Shown piece after piece: positions 36,548-45,757 of a DNA stretch of 64,000 nt. Source of the DNA: an uncultured Clostridia bacterium. Lineage in GTDB: Bacteria > Bacillota > Clostridia > Oscillospirales > Ruminococcaceae. The stretch is from contig CALXHI010000037.1 in assembly GCA_944388075.1 (NCBI GenBank), forward strand, positions 1 to 64,000, given 5' to 3'. The translations under genes and the position numbers were made by a program. The notes under the pieces are model-generated. The model saw only the letters and a list, made by a program, of their open reading frames with translations. It did no database searches and had not been told where the DNA came from. Within the stretch, counting starts at the first letter, position 1. Each line of letters starts with the position of its first letter.

Positions 36548-38059
36548 TCATGCTTCTTCATAAATCGCTCGCAATGCGGTACGATTGAGTTTTCCGTTGG
36601 GGGTATGGGGCATCTCGTCCAGCTTGCGAATGAGATTGGGCTGCATATAGCGTGGCAGCCGCTGCTTGAGGTATGCCGCCAGCGCCGGTTTCTCTGCCGC
36701 TCCGGTATAGAACAGCACAATCTTGCCCTTTTGGTTGTCATAGATACAGCCAACTGTTTCCACGCCATCGAACAGACCGCAGTTGATCTCGATCTCGCCC
36801 AGCTCAATGCGATGTCCCATATGCTTGATCTGGTAGTCCTTTCGGGACACAAATACCAAATCACCGTCCTCATTATAGCGGCCGATATCACCGGTACGGT
36901 AAATCAGCTCCGGATATCGGGTTTGCAGGGGATTTTGCACGAATACCTCTGCGGTTTTCTCCGGCTGTCCGTAATAGCCCATCGTCAGGCAAGTGCCTCG
37001 AATGCAAATTTCACCGGGTTCACCGTCCTTGACCGGTCGGTTCTCCGCATCGAGCAGGAGAATGCCGGTATTGCGGAACGGCTTGCCAATCGGAATGGCA
37101 TCCGTATCGGCAAATTCCCGATTGACATGGTAATAGCAGCTCATGCCGGTCGCTTCAGTCGGACCATAAAGATTGGTAAATTTTGCATGCGGGAGCACCG
37201 ACTTCCAGATACGGAACTGCTTAACCGGAAAGACCTCGCTGCCAAAGGCAATCGTGTGCAGCGCTTCGGGCTTAACAGTATCGAATGTGCCGGTGGCAGA
37301 AATCATCGTCAATGCCGACACAACCCAGCAAATCGTGTTAATGCGGTGCGCATTGAGATACTCCACCAGCTTGATCGGGAACGAGAAGCAGGATTTCGGC
37401 ACAAGATAAGTCGTAGCACCAAATTTCAAAGTCGGGTACATCTCTTTCAGACAAGCATCGAAGTAAAGCGGTGCCTGATTGCCGAATACGGTTTCCTCAG
37501 AGAAATCCAAGGTTTCCGACAGCGTTTCGATATAGTCAATCACCGAACGGTGGCATGCCAGAATACCTTTCGGAATCCCGGTCGAGCCGGAGGTGAATAC
37601 AATATAAATCGGGTCGGTATCGATTTGGCGATTGCGAATCGCCTGCAAAGCAGCATCATCGGGTGTCGTCTTGATGATGGCATCAAAGCGCAGTACCGCA
37701 TCGGCATAGCCATATTGCACAAGCAAAGGCTCGGTCACGGCATCGCAAATCACCGCACGGGGTTTGAGCTGCTCGAGAATCCGCTCAATGCGAAATGCCG
37801 GCATCTCTACATCAAGCGGCACATAATAGCAGCCCGCATAGACAACACCGAAAAACGCATTGATTGCCGACGGTGATTTCTCCATAAACACCACAATCGG
37901 CTCACCGAAAAAGCCGCATTGACTGAGCTTTGTGCCAATGGCTCTGGCATTGCAATAGACCTCCGCAAAGGTCAAGGCTTCTGCGTCATTGGCAAAGGCA
38001 ATTTTATCGGGACAGCGTGGTGCAGTCTGCTCCAAATATTCGAGTACATTCGTTTGCAT
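36548..38059 (-). CDS. amino-acid adenylation enzyme (DltA-like)
   Basis: A 503-aa stand-alone adenylation enzyme. The phosphate-binding loop is FTSGSTGIPKG, A5 is NLYGPTEAT, A7 is YRTGDIGRY, and the final lysine is in NGKLNRTAL. No thiolation domain is fused; the carrier is the next gene. The A4 segment reads FDACLKE and the pocket is not obviously that of D-alanine DltA, so substrate is open. The start at MQTNVLEY has GAGG 8 nt upstream. Preceded by the MITE-like repeat at 38081-38251. Confidence 0.88.
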   Translation of the reverse strand: MQTNVLEYLEQTAPRCPDKIAFANDAEALTFAEVYCNARAIGTKLSQCGFFGEPIVVFMEKSPSAINAFFGVVYAGCYYVPLDVEMPAFRIERILEQLKPRAVICDAVTEPLLVQYGYADAVLRFDAIIKTTPDDAALQAIRNRQIDTDPIYIVFTSGSTGIPKGILACHRSVIDYIETLSETLDFSEETVFGNQAPLYFDACLKEMYPTLKFGATTYLVPKSCFSFPIKLVEYLNAHRINTICWVVSALTMISATGTFDTVKPEALHTIAFGSEVFPVKQFRIWKSVLPHAKFTNLYGPTEATGMSCYYHVNREFADTDAIPIGKPFRNTGILLLDAENRPVKDGEPGEICIRGTCLTMGYYGQPEKTAEVFVQNPLQTRYPELIYRTGDIGRYNEDGDLVFVSRKDYQIKHMGHRIELGEIEINCGLFDGVETVGCIYDNQKGKIVLFYTGAAEKPALAAYLKQRLPRYMQPNLIRKLDEMPHTPNGKLNRTALRAIYEEA

Positions 38060-38080
38060 GCTCTCATCCTCTTTATTTAT

Positions 38081-38251
38081 GGCGACACCGCACAAAGATT
38101 GTGCGTCAGATGCGCAGTCGATTTTTTCGTCAGATGAAACAAAAGGCGCAGGAAATACTCTGTGTATTTTCGAGCATTTTTGTGAAATACGACGAAAAAG
38201 CGCAAGCAGATGGCGTACAAAACCGTCAGGCGGGCTTTGTGCGGTGTTGCC
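38081..38251. repeat. MITE-like repeat element with 17-bp terminal inverted repeats
   Basis: The ends GGCGACACCGCACAAAG and CTTTGTGCGGTGTTGCC are inverted repeats with one mismatch. The 171-bp element contains an internal palindrome (AAATAC/GTATTT) and no gene. TTAT flanks both ends and may be a target duplication. It lies between the racemase and the adenylation gene. Confidence 0.65.
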
Positions 38252-38264
38252 TTATATGTAACGC

Positions 38265-38978
38265 TCACAGCAGCCGATAATCCGGACGCACCGAATAGCC
38301 GCACGCCCGAATGGCAGAGGTTGCCAGTACCGCCATCGCATCGAGATAGCCCTCGCCAATGGCTTGCTGCTGCTGTACCACGGACAATTCCGTACAGCCC
38401 AAAATCACACGTTCTGCGCCCTGCTGCCGCAGACCATTGGCAACCGCATGAAACGAACGCAGCGAAACAGGCTGTCCGCATTTGACCTGGTCATAAATCA
38501 TACGCATGACAATGCGCTGATGCTTTGGCATGGGCACAACACAGTGAATGCCCTCCGCTTCCAATGCCGCCTGAAACAAGCCGGCTTGCAGCGTACCATC
38601 CGTTGCCATGATGCCGGCAGTGCGGATACCATGAGCGGAAAGTACCCTTGCAGTTTCCCGAATCGGGTGCAGCAGTTCCGCCGAAAACGTCTCTGCCATG
38701 ACATCATAAAAGCCATATGCCGTCATACAGGGAATGGCAAGCACTTTAGCTCCCATCTGTTCCAGACATTTGCCCGTATCGAGCAGATTGGGCAATGGGC
38801 TTTCCGTGCTTTGCCCAAGCAAGCAGGCAGTGCGGTCGGGCGTATCCGGTCGGCTGTACAAAATCGCTTCGATATGCTCCTGATCACGCTTGGCATCGGT
38901 CAATGCCGTCAGCAGCGAGAGGAACTGTGCCGAAGCCATCGGACCCAAACCGCCGATGATGCCGAGTTTCTTTTTCAT
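38265..38978 (-). CDS. aspartate/glutamate racemase family protein
   Basis: A 237-aa racemase with both catalytic cysteines, C84 (IPCMTAYG) and C195 (LGCTELS). The usual IPCNTAH is changed to PCMTAY, so the substrate-binding residues differ from typical aspartate racemase. The nucleotide start at MKKKLGIIGGLGPM has GAGGGG 7 nt upstream. The gene begins 19 nt after the transglutaminase and precedes the adenylation enzyme, so it may supply a D-amino acid to it (inference). Confidence 0.88.
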   Translation of the reverse strand: MKKKLGIIGGLGPMASAQFLSLLTALTDAKRDQEHIEAILYSRPDTPDRTACLLGQSTESPLPNLLDTGKCLEQMGAKVLAIPCMTAYGFYDVMAETFSAELLHPIRETARVLSAHGIRTAGIMATDGTLQAGLFQAALEAEGIHCVVPMPKHQRIVMRMIYDQVKCGQPVSLRSFHAVANGLRQQGAERVILGCTELSVVQQQQAIGEGYLDAMAVLATSAIRACGYSVRPDYRLL

Positions 38979-38997
38979 AGGCATTCCCCTCGTATCC

Positions 38998-40482
38998 TCA
39001 GGGCGTTGCCGGATACAGGCTGGTATCCCGCTTGAAACAATTGCCGTTGCGTGCGGAGTAGGCATCCATCTCCGCATCGGTCAACAGGAAGAAGTCGGAT
39101 CGTCCCACACGGGGTGTTGTGTCAAAGTGATACCATTCTCCGTCCACCTTCACCAGATTCCAAAAATGCTTGGCTGAATTTTCTGTTGGCGGAATATGCT
39201 CGACCAGCATATTCTCCACACCGGCACATTCCAGCAGCAGCCATGCAAAACCATAATAGTTCCGGCAGTCGCCATAGCCGCGTTGAATGGCAACCGCAGC
39301 CGCATATTTCCAGTCGAGCACATCCTTGTTATCTTTGTAGAACATATGATCCTGCACATAGCGATAAAGCTTCCAAGCCCGTTCCCGTTCATCGAGATCC
39401 TCGGTAAGGATTTGTTCGGTAATCGCATAGCCCATGCGATAGATGGTATCGTCGGTCAGGGTGGTGACATCGGTATCAAACGGCAGCACCGTCAGTGTAA
39501 CCGGTACTTCTGCCGTATTGCCCGCCGCATCGGTTGCTACATAGGTCAGCGTATGCTCCCCTTCGTCATACTGTGCAGGCGTCATATCGTCCTGAAGCTT
39601 GACCGCAACCGCACCGTCATTCGTGTCCTTTGCCGTCACGCCGTGCAGATAGGAAATTTCCACGCCCTTGAGAGTCACCAAATCCACCGCACCGGTAATC
39701 ACCGGCGGCTCTGCATCGCCCACCACCGAATATGCCACCTCCACTGTTGTCTGATTGTCGGCTTCATCCGTCAGAAGAATCTGCACCGTCCGATCGCCCA
39801 AGCTGCTGACATCCGGTTCTGTGACAAATGTCATCGTCACGGCACTTGCATCCTCGCAGGACGCAAAGAAATCCTCACAGGTAATCGGCTGATTGACATA
39901 GAAACGGCATGGGTTTTTCGGCTCTGCCTGCGGCGGCAGCGTATCCGTAATCATCAGCGTAAAGGGATAGGTGCCGCTCGCCATCGTTACCGAAATATCA
40001 AACGATCCCAAGGTATCAAAGTCGGTCGGTGCTTCGGAAAATATCGCATCGGCATAGTTTTCTCCCAAAATGGCAGCTGCCGTAGCATCCGTTCCCTTTT
40101 CCCATTGCAGAACGGATTCCTGAATGGTCAGCGTTGCATTTTCCACCCGCAGTGTGCCATCTGTCATTTCCAGTTGAATGGCGATCGGCTGTGTGCCAAC
40201 TTCCGCTTTCGGGGCTGCGACATAAGATGCCTTTCGCACCAGACCGTTTGCCTGCTCCGTTAAATAGGCATTGGCATCGGGAATCGGTTCTACGCTCCAG
40301 AGCGTTTTTGCATCTGCCACATAATCCGGACCTTTGAGCAAAGACGGCGTTTCAGCCCCCCGTGGCACTAAGAGCCAAATCAGCAGCAAAATCAGCAGAG
40401 CACATCCCAGCAGCCCTGCCAGTCCATATACAACAGAAAGCAGTTTCTGACTATTGCGTTTCGGCGTTGCAGTTCGTTTCAT
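38998..40482 (-). CDS. membrane-anchored transglutaminase-like protein with Ig-like domains
   Basis: A 494-aa protein: N-terminal transmembrane helix (about 15-40), extracytoplasmic beta-sandwich repeats including DUF5011/HYR-like units (DTNDGAVAVKLQDD, VATDAAGNTAEVPV) at about 250-330, and a C-terminal transglutaminase core with Cys in GYGDCRNYYG (about 405), His in KHFWNL (about 437) and Asp in YHFDTT (about 451). Such enzymes act as cysteine peptidases or crosslink proteins. First gene of the operon with a perfect promoter. Confidence 0.88.
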   Translation of the reverse strand: MKRTATPKRNSQKLLSVVYGLAGLLGCALLILLLIWLLVPRGAETPSLLKGPDYVADAKTLWSVEPIPDANAYLTEQANGLVRKASYVAAPKAEVGTQPIAIQLEMTDGTLRVENATLTIQESVLQWEKGTDATAAAILGENYADAIFSEAPTDFDTLGSFDISVTMASGTYPFTLMITDTLPPQAEPKNPCRFYVNQPITCEDFFASCEDASAVTMTFVTEPDVSSLGDRTVQILLTDEADNQTTVEVAYSVVGDAEPPVITGAVDLVTLKGVEISYLHGVTAKDTNDGAVAVKLQDDMTPAQYDEGEHTLTYVATDAAGNTAEVPVTLTVLPFDTDVTTLTDDTIYRMGYAITEQILTEDLDERERAWKLYRYVQDHMFYKDNKDVLDWKYAAAVAIQRGYGDCRNYYGFAWLLLECAGVENMLVEHIPPTENSAKHFWNLVKVDGEWYHFDTTPRVGRSDFFLLTDAEMDAYSARNGNCFKRDTSLYPATP

Positions 40483-40553
40483 GACGAAAAGCGTCCTTTC
40501 TTTATGTGTAAGGGGACAGCATTCCCATCTGCGCCCCTGATGTCGTATCTTAC

Positions 40554-40582
40554 ATTATAACCCGTAACCGAATATCTGTCAA
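40554..40582 (-). promoter_or_regulatory. promoter of the transglutaminase-racemase-dlt-like operon
   Basis: Consensus TTGACA (40577-40582), 17 bp, TATAAT (40554-40559) on the minus strand. It is the only strong promoter I can see for the run of genes down to 31178. Confidence 0.8.
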
Positions 40583-40718
40583 GACATTTTGCACAGCCAA
40601 CCGCAAAAGATTCCGTTCTGCTTTATTTTTCTGTTGTATTCTCGGAAAATAAAGTGCAATTTGCTCATTGCCGCTGCGACCTTCAGCAAATCTTCATCTT
40701 TCCTTACAGGTTTTGCAC

Positions 40719-40747
40719 TTGCATCCCATGCACAAACTATGTATAAT
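40719..40747 (+). promoter_or_regulatory. promoter of the OmpR-type two-component operon
   Basis: TTGCAT (40719-40724), 17 bp, TATAAT (40742-40747), divergent from the dlt-like promoter 137 bp away. No other feature was seen in 40583-40718. Confidence 0.75.
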
Positions 40748-40798
40748 AAAATCATACCGAGCAGAAGCTCAGCCGTAAAACAAAAAGGATGTGATTGC

Positions 40799-41491
40799 AT
40801 GGAACGTATTTTGATTTGTGATGATGAGCGAGATATTGTTTCTGCCCTCAGCATTTACCTTGCCGCAGAGGGCTGGGAACCGGTCGCAGCCTATTCCGGT
40901 GCAGAAGCCGTCACATTGGCTCAGTCCGGCACAATTCAGCTGATTTTGATGGATATCATGATGCCCGAAATGGATGGCATTACCGCTATGGCAGAGATTC
41001 GCACATTCAGCAATGTGCCGATTATCCTGCTGACTGCCAAATCCGAGGACTCCGATAAAATTCTCGGACTGAATGTCGGTGCAGATGATTACATCACCAA
41101 GCCCTTCTCCCCTGCTGAGGTGGTCGCAAGGGTACGCTCGCAGCTGCGGCGGTATCTCAAGCTCGGCTCTGCTGCACCGAGCAGTGCCGATGTGCTGACC
41201 GTTGGCGACATCACGCTCGATTTGCAGGCGAAATCCGCAACCCTCAGCGGCGTACCGGTCAACCTAACCCCCATCGAATACCACATCCTCCTGCTCCTCA
41301 TGCAACATCCGGGCAAGGTGTTTCCACCCAAGGAAATCTACCAATCCGTCTGGAAAACCAATCCGGAAGGCTCGGAAAATACCGTTGCCGTCCACATTCG
41401 GCATCTGCGGGAAAAACTCGAAATCAATCCGCAAGAGCCAAGGCAAATCAAAGTAGTCTGGGGACAGGGCTACAAAATCGAAAAGGCTTAA
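40799..41491 (+). CDS. OmpR-family response regulator
   Basis: A 230-aa regulator: receiver with phosphoacceptor Asp52 (LMDIMMPEMDG) and Lys101 (DDYITKPF), followed by a winged-helix DNA-binding domain (HIRHLREKLE). The start at MERILICDD matches the receiver beginning. It precedes its kinase by 10 nt. Divergent from the dlt-like operon, resembling the DltRS/VirRS arrangement of streptococci, so it probably controls that operon (inference). Confidence 0.94.
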   Translation: MERILICDDERDIVSALSIYLAAEGWEPVAAYSGAEAVTLAQSGTIQLILMDIMMPEMDGITAMAEIRTFSNVPIILLTAKSEDSDKILGLNVGADDYITKPFSPAEVVARVRSQLRRYLKLGSAAPSSADVLTVGDITLDLQAKSATLSGVPVNLTPIEYHILLLLMQHPGKVFPPKEIYQSVWKTNPEGSENTVAVHIRHLREKLEINPQEPRQIKVVWGQGYKIEKA

Positions 41492-41501
41492 GGTGACGCA
41501 T

Positions 41502-43916
41502 ATGGCAAACGAACGCCGATACTCCCCCGCCTGCAAGTGGTTGGCGATTTTGATGACAGTCGTATGTCTTTGGGGTACTCTGCTGACAGCATTCGCTGCG
41601 GTCTTGGGGCTCATCTACGGCGTCTTTGATTCCAAAAGCACAGCGCAGCAGAGTAAAATGTTCTTTACGGAACATGTCAATTTCGATGATCTGTCACAAT
41701 ACATTGCAACCGTGCATAAGCAAGCCAATTCGCAAACCCTGAGCGACAGCGAACAAATCGCACTGTCACAATGGGAAGAACGTTACAGTCCACAAAACAC
41801 CAATCTGCGCTTCATTGGACAGGACAAAAACATGAACGAGATTCTCTCCAATGTGCCGGAAGGAGAATCTGCGGAGCATCCCCGGCTTTCCGCCTCTTTT
41901 CTCCGAAATATCACCGTACAGGGCGAGAGTTACTATGTCGATGCCCATTTTGACGACTACACCATATTGAAACACACGGACCTTTCTTCCCTGTTGAACG
42001 AACCCGATGACTACGATTTATGGTACTATAAAGATGATGCGCTGGCATTGGCGAATGAAAACGGATTTCCGGTTGTCGTGCGCTATGTCAACGACCGCTT
42101 TACCATAACCATGCCCTATGCCACTGCAAGCACCATCGACTTTACAACAAAATACGGCCGCTGCGAATGGAGCATCGAAGCCGATTCCAATACCGCCGCA
42201 CCCAACGATCCGGTAACAGTGCATATCCTCACCTATACAGAAGAAATTAGAACCATGGACATTTCGGAATACTATGTGCACAAAGCAGATGCGGCGTCCG
42301 AATTCTATTCCGATTGGACGAATGCCGAAACACTGCCCGATACCGATGTGCCCTACTATGTGACAGCGCAAACCCCTGCCATTGAATCCAAACTGCAAGA
42401 GGGCTTTGATATCCGAATTGTCGGCACGCCATCCACAACCAGTCTCTGCCACATCATCGTGTATCTGCCGGAAACTCTGACCGTTCAGGATACCTTAGCC
42501 GCTGACTGCCGACTGTATCAATGGCTGATTGCCTACAGCGACAGAATTCTGGTGGCTTTCTTTGTCTTCGTCGCTTTGACCGTTCTGTTCGCCATTCTCA
42601 TGGGTCGGTATGCCGGTCATACAGCCGATTCTGTTGCCATCACGCCGGGCAAGCTGCATACTCTGCCCTATGAATTATTTTGGCTTCTGCCGACGCTGCT
42701 GATGCTGCTGTTTTTCGCCATGTTTCTCGGTTTGTATGGCTATACATGGAATTTCATGTTCTCCGCATTCACCGGAACGATGCTCTTTTTCAGCGGGCTT
42801 CTGACGCTGTTGCTGTATACAAGTGTCGTGCGGATCAAGACCGGCACGCTTTGCAGCAGTTGTTTCATTCTGCAATGTTTCCGGCATCTATTTCACTTTA
42901 TGTTCCACACAAAATGGCGCAGTCTATTTCTCATTATCAGCTGTCTGCTGCTGTTTATACTCAATGTGGGACGGCTGCCGTACACCGCTGCATTCAATCG
43001 GTTTATCATCGTTCTGATTGATATTGCTGCACTGCTTTATCTGCTGTATAAACAGTATGCCTATGCCATGCTGCACAAGCGGGTACAACGCATGGAACAG
43101 GGCGATTTCCGGACCAAAGATACCCCCGTTCCCCTCTACGGCTTGGATCGGGATTTTGACAACCGTCTGGATCACATCACAGCATCGCTGCACCAAATCG
43201 TCGAGAACCAAACCAAAGCCGAACGCATGCGTGCCGAACTGATCACCAATGTCTCCCACGACCTCAAGACGCCGCTGACCTCCATCGTCAACTATGTCGA
43301 TTTGCTCAGCCGTGAGCCGCTTCCCACTGAGCAGTCCGTAGAATATGTCGAGGTGCTCAAGCGACAGTCCGCACGGCTCAAAAAGCTGACGATGGATTTG
43401 GTCGAAGCATCCAAGGCATCGTCCGGGTCGCTGCAATTGAATTTGCAGCCAACCGATATGCAGGTCTTGCTCACACAGCTGATCGGCGAATATTCCGATA
43501 AGCTTGAGAAAAGTCATTTAGCTTTAGTTGCCGATATTCCCGAAACGCCGATGACGATTCTGGCAGACGGCCGCTATCTCTGGCGCATCTTCGACAACCT
43601 GATGAACAACATCTACAAATATGCCATGCCCAATACCCGTGTTTATGCTGATGTAGCGGCGACGGATACGCAGGTGACCATCGTGCTGAAGAATGTTTCC
43701 AATCATGCCCTGAACATCTCACCCGATGAACTGACCGAACGATTTGTGCGTGGAGATGGCTCGCGTAATTCCGAGGGCAGTGGTTTGGGATTGTCCATTG
43801 CAAAAGATTTGACGCATCTGCAAAACGGCACCTTGCAGCTGGAAATCGACGGCGATTTGTTCAAGGCAGCACTGCAATTCCCACTTTACACACCGCCGCA
43901 ATCGGAATCCTCATAA
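41502..43916 (+). CDS. multi-pass sensor histidine kinase
   Basis: An 804-aa kinase. One N-terminal helix, an extracytoplasmic region (about 45-330), a cluster of about five to six membrane helices (about 340-530), then the HisKA phosphoacceptor His586 (VSHDLKTPLTS), N box (NLMNNIYKY) and G box (GSGLGLSIA). Much more membrane-embedded than usual for this type. AAGGTGA precedes the ATG; a GTG three codons earlier is less likely. Pairs with the upstream regulator. Confidence 0.92.
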   Translation: MANERRYSPACKWLAILMTVVCLWGTLLTAFAAVLGLIYGVFDSKSTAQQSKMFFTEHVNFDDLSQYIATVHKQANSQTLSDSEQIALSQWEERYSPQNTNLRFIGQDKNMNEILSNVPEGESAEHPRLSASFLRNITVQGESYYVDAHFDDYTILKHTDLSSLLNEPDDYDLWYYKDDALALANENGFPVVVRYVNDRFTITMPYATASTIDFTTKYGRCEWSIEADSNTAAPNDPVTVHILTYTEEIRTMDISEYYVHKADAASEFYSDWTNAETLPDTDVPYYVTAQTPAIESKLQEGFDIRIVGTPSTTSLCHIIVYLPETLTVQDTLAADCRLYQWLIAYSDRILVAFFVFVALTVLFAILMGRYAGHTADSVAITPGKLHTLPYELFWLLPTLLMLLFFAMFLGLYGYTWNFMFSAFTGTMLFFSGLLTLLLYTSVVRIKTGTLCSSCFILQCFRHLFHFMFHTKWRSLFLIISCLLLFILNVGRLPYTAAFNRFIIVLIDIAALLYLLYKQYAYAMLHKRVQRMEQGDFRTKDTPVPLYGLDRDFDNRLDHITASLHQIVENQTKAERMRAELITNVSHDLKTPLTSIVNYVDLLSREPLPTEQSVEYVEVLKRQSARLKKLTMDLVEASKASSGSLQLNLQPTDMQVLLTQLIGEYSDKLEKSHLALVADIPETPMTILADGRYLWRIFDNLMNNIYKYAMPNTRVYADVAATDTQVTIVLKNVSNHALNISPDELTERFVRGDGSRNSEGSGLGLSIAKDLTHLQNGTLQLEIDGDLFKAALQFPLYTPPQSESS

Positions 43917-43975
43917 CGCAATTGTTTCATCGCATTGGCTGCATTTTAGCGATATGTGAATTCCCCCGCAATCAA

Positions 43976-44007
43976 AAACGCTCGTGTACCAACATACACG
44001 AGCGTTT
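43976..44007. terminator. bidirectional terminator between kinase and glyS
   Basis: Perfect 13-bp arms AAACGCTCGTGTA/TACACGAGCGTTT with a 6-nt loop, flanked by A and T tracts. It separates the convergent genes. Confidence 0.85.
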
Positions 44008-44025
44008 GCGTTCTTTGATAGAATA

Positions 44026-45444
44026 TCAAGTCGAAATCTTGCCGAAGTTGACACGCTCCTGCAGGTAGGCAACAAGCGAATCAATCGGAATGCGCACCTG
44101 CCCCATCGTGTCACGATCACGCACGGTGACACAGTTGTCGCTCTCGGCACTCTCGAAGTCATAGGTAATGCAATAGGGCGTACCGATTTCGTCCTCACGG
44201 CGATACCGCTTGCCGATCGAACCGGTTTCGTCGAAGTCGACCATGAAGTACTGCGACAGCATATCGTATACCTCTCTTGCCTTGTCGGAGAGCTTTTTCG
44301 ACAACGGCAGGACCGCACACTTGAACGGTGCCAGTGCCGGATGCAACCGCAAGACGGTACGGCTTTCGGTTTTCTCCTTACCGTTGGCATCGGCAGAGGT
44401 CAGCGTTTCCTCATCATATGCCTCAACCAACACTGACAGAAACAGACGCTCTACACCCAAAGACGGCTCGATAACATACGGAATGTACTTCTCGTTGGTT
44501 TCCGGATCGAAATATTCGAGAGACTTGCCACTGGTCTTAATGTGCTGGGTCAGGTCATAGTCGGTACGGTCTGCCACGCCCCACAGCTCACCCCAGCCAA
44601 ACGGGAAGCGATACTCAAAGTCAGTCGTTGCTTTAGAATAGAAGCAAAGCTCCTCCGGTGAGTGGTCACGCAGACGCAGGTTCTCCTCCTTCAGGCCGAT
44701 GGTCAGCAGGAAATTCTTGCAATAGTTTCTCCAGTACCGGAACCATTCCAAATCCGTGCCGGGCTTGCAGAAAAATTCAAGCTCCATCTGCTCGAATTCA
44801 CGCACACGGAAAATGAAGTTTCCCGGTGTAATCTCATTACGGAAAGATTTCCCGATTTGACCCACGCCAAACGGCACTTTGCGGCGTGTTGTACGCTGGA
44901 TATTGGCGAAGTTGACGAAGATACCCTGTGCGGTTTCCGGACGCAGATACAGCTCGGACTTGCTGTCCTCGGTGACACCTTGGAAGGTCTTGAACATCAG
45001 GTTGAACTGACGAATGTCGGTAAAGTTTTCCTTCCCACAGTTCGGGCAGGGAATATGGTTTTCACGGATGTACGCCATCATCTGCTCATTGGTCCAGCCG
45101 GCAACATTTGTACCGTCAAATTCCTCAATGAGGTTATCGGCACGATGACGGGTCTGGCATTCCTTACAGTCCATCAGCGGATCGGCAAACCCGCCGATAT
45201 GACCGGAAGCAACCCAAGTCTGCGGATTCATCAGAATGGCACTGTCCAGACCGACGTTATAGGGATTGGCATGGACAAAGAAATGCCACCATGCCTTTTT
45301 GATATTATTCTTCAGCTCGACGCCCAAAGGACCGTAATCCCAAGTATTCGCCAGACCGCCGTAAATCTCGGAACCGGCATAGACAAAGCCTCTGCCTTGA
45401 CAGAGAGAAACCAATGTATCCATTGTTTTTTCGGTATTGTTCAT
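44026..45444 (-). CDS. glyS: glycyl-tRNA synthetase (alpha2 type)
   Basis: A 472-aa class II GlyRS of the single-chain bacterial/eukaryotic type. Class II motifs are [13 protein letters not shown] at the N-terminus, motif 2 ([25 protein letters not shown]) and motif 3 ([10 protein letters not shown]). Four Cys in DCKECQTRH and CPNCGKENF look like a zinc site. AAAGGCGG precedes the ATG. The leader is only about 50 nt, so no T-box is present. Confidence 0.96.
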   Translation of the reverse strand: MNNTEKTMDTLVSLCQGRGFVYAGSEIYGGLANTWDYGPLGVELKNNIKKAWWHFFVHANPYNVGLDSAILMNPQTWVASGHIGGFADPLMDCKECQTRHRADNLIEEFDGTNVAGWTNEQMMAYIRENHIPCPNCGKENFTDIRQFNLMFKTFQGVTEDSKSELYLRPETAQGIFVNFANIQRTTRRKVPFGVGQIGKSFRNEITPGNFIFRVREFEQMELEFFCKPGTDLEWFRYWRNYCKNFLLTIGLKEENLRLRDHSPEELCFYSKATTDFEYRFPFGWGELWGVADRTDYDLTQHIKTSGKSLEYFDPETNEKYIPYVIEPSLGVERLFLSVLVEAYDEETLTSADANGKEKTESRTVLRLHPALAPFKCAVLPLSKKLSDKAREVYDMLSQYFMVDFDETGSIGKRYRREDEIGTPYCITYDFESAESDNCVTVRDRDTMGQVRIPIDSLVAYLQERVNFGKIST

Positions 45445-45502
45445 AGCAAAACCGCCTTTCCATTCTGTTCTCCGTGCATGATTGGCACAGTATGACTTCT
45501 AT

Positions 45503-45531
45503 ATTATAATGCAGATTGGTGGAAATGTCAA
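45503..45531 (-). promoter_or_regulatory. glyS promoter
   Basis: Perfect TTGACA (45526-45531), 17 bp, TATAAT (45503-45508) on the minus strand. The rest of 45532-45710 shows a 7-bp-arm hairpin (TGTGTTG/CAACACA, 45626-45647) of unknown role and no gene. Confidence 0.85.
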
Positions 45532-45710
45532 GCGTATTTTATCATGGGTCGCCGCCCCAAGCCCTGCGAAGGGGACATTGAACCCTGCATCACCCATTTT
45601 ACAGTGCCATAGCCGATACAAGCGGTGTGTTGGCTTTCGTCAACACAGTCTTGCCAAGAAACACATCTGTCTCGATTTTCTTTCCCGATATACCATTTCG
45701 GCATAAACTG

Positions 45711-45719
45711 TGGTATAAT
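45711..45719 (+). promoter_or_regulatory. arsR promoter, extended -10
   Basis: TGG-TATAAT (TATAAT at 45714-45719) with a poor -35. It lies about 25 nt before the ribosome-binding site. Confidence 0.55.
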
Positions 45720-45757
45720 GGTTCTAAGATTTGAACCTATGAATGGAGGTGCTGTCC

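Noticed and set aside
45445-45540. T-box riboswitch upstream of glyS
   Set aside because: The consensus promoter at 45503-45531 leaves only about 50 nt of leader, too short for a T-box.
45626-45647. Third copy of the surface-gene 5'UTR hairpin
   Set aside because: It shares GTGTTG/CAACAC but is not close to any ribosome-binding site and lies outside both flanking transcripts, so similarity may be chance.
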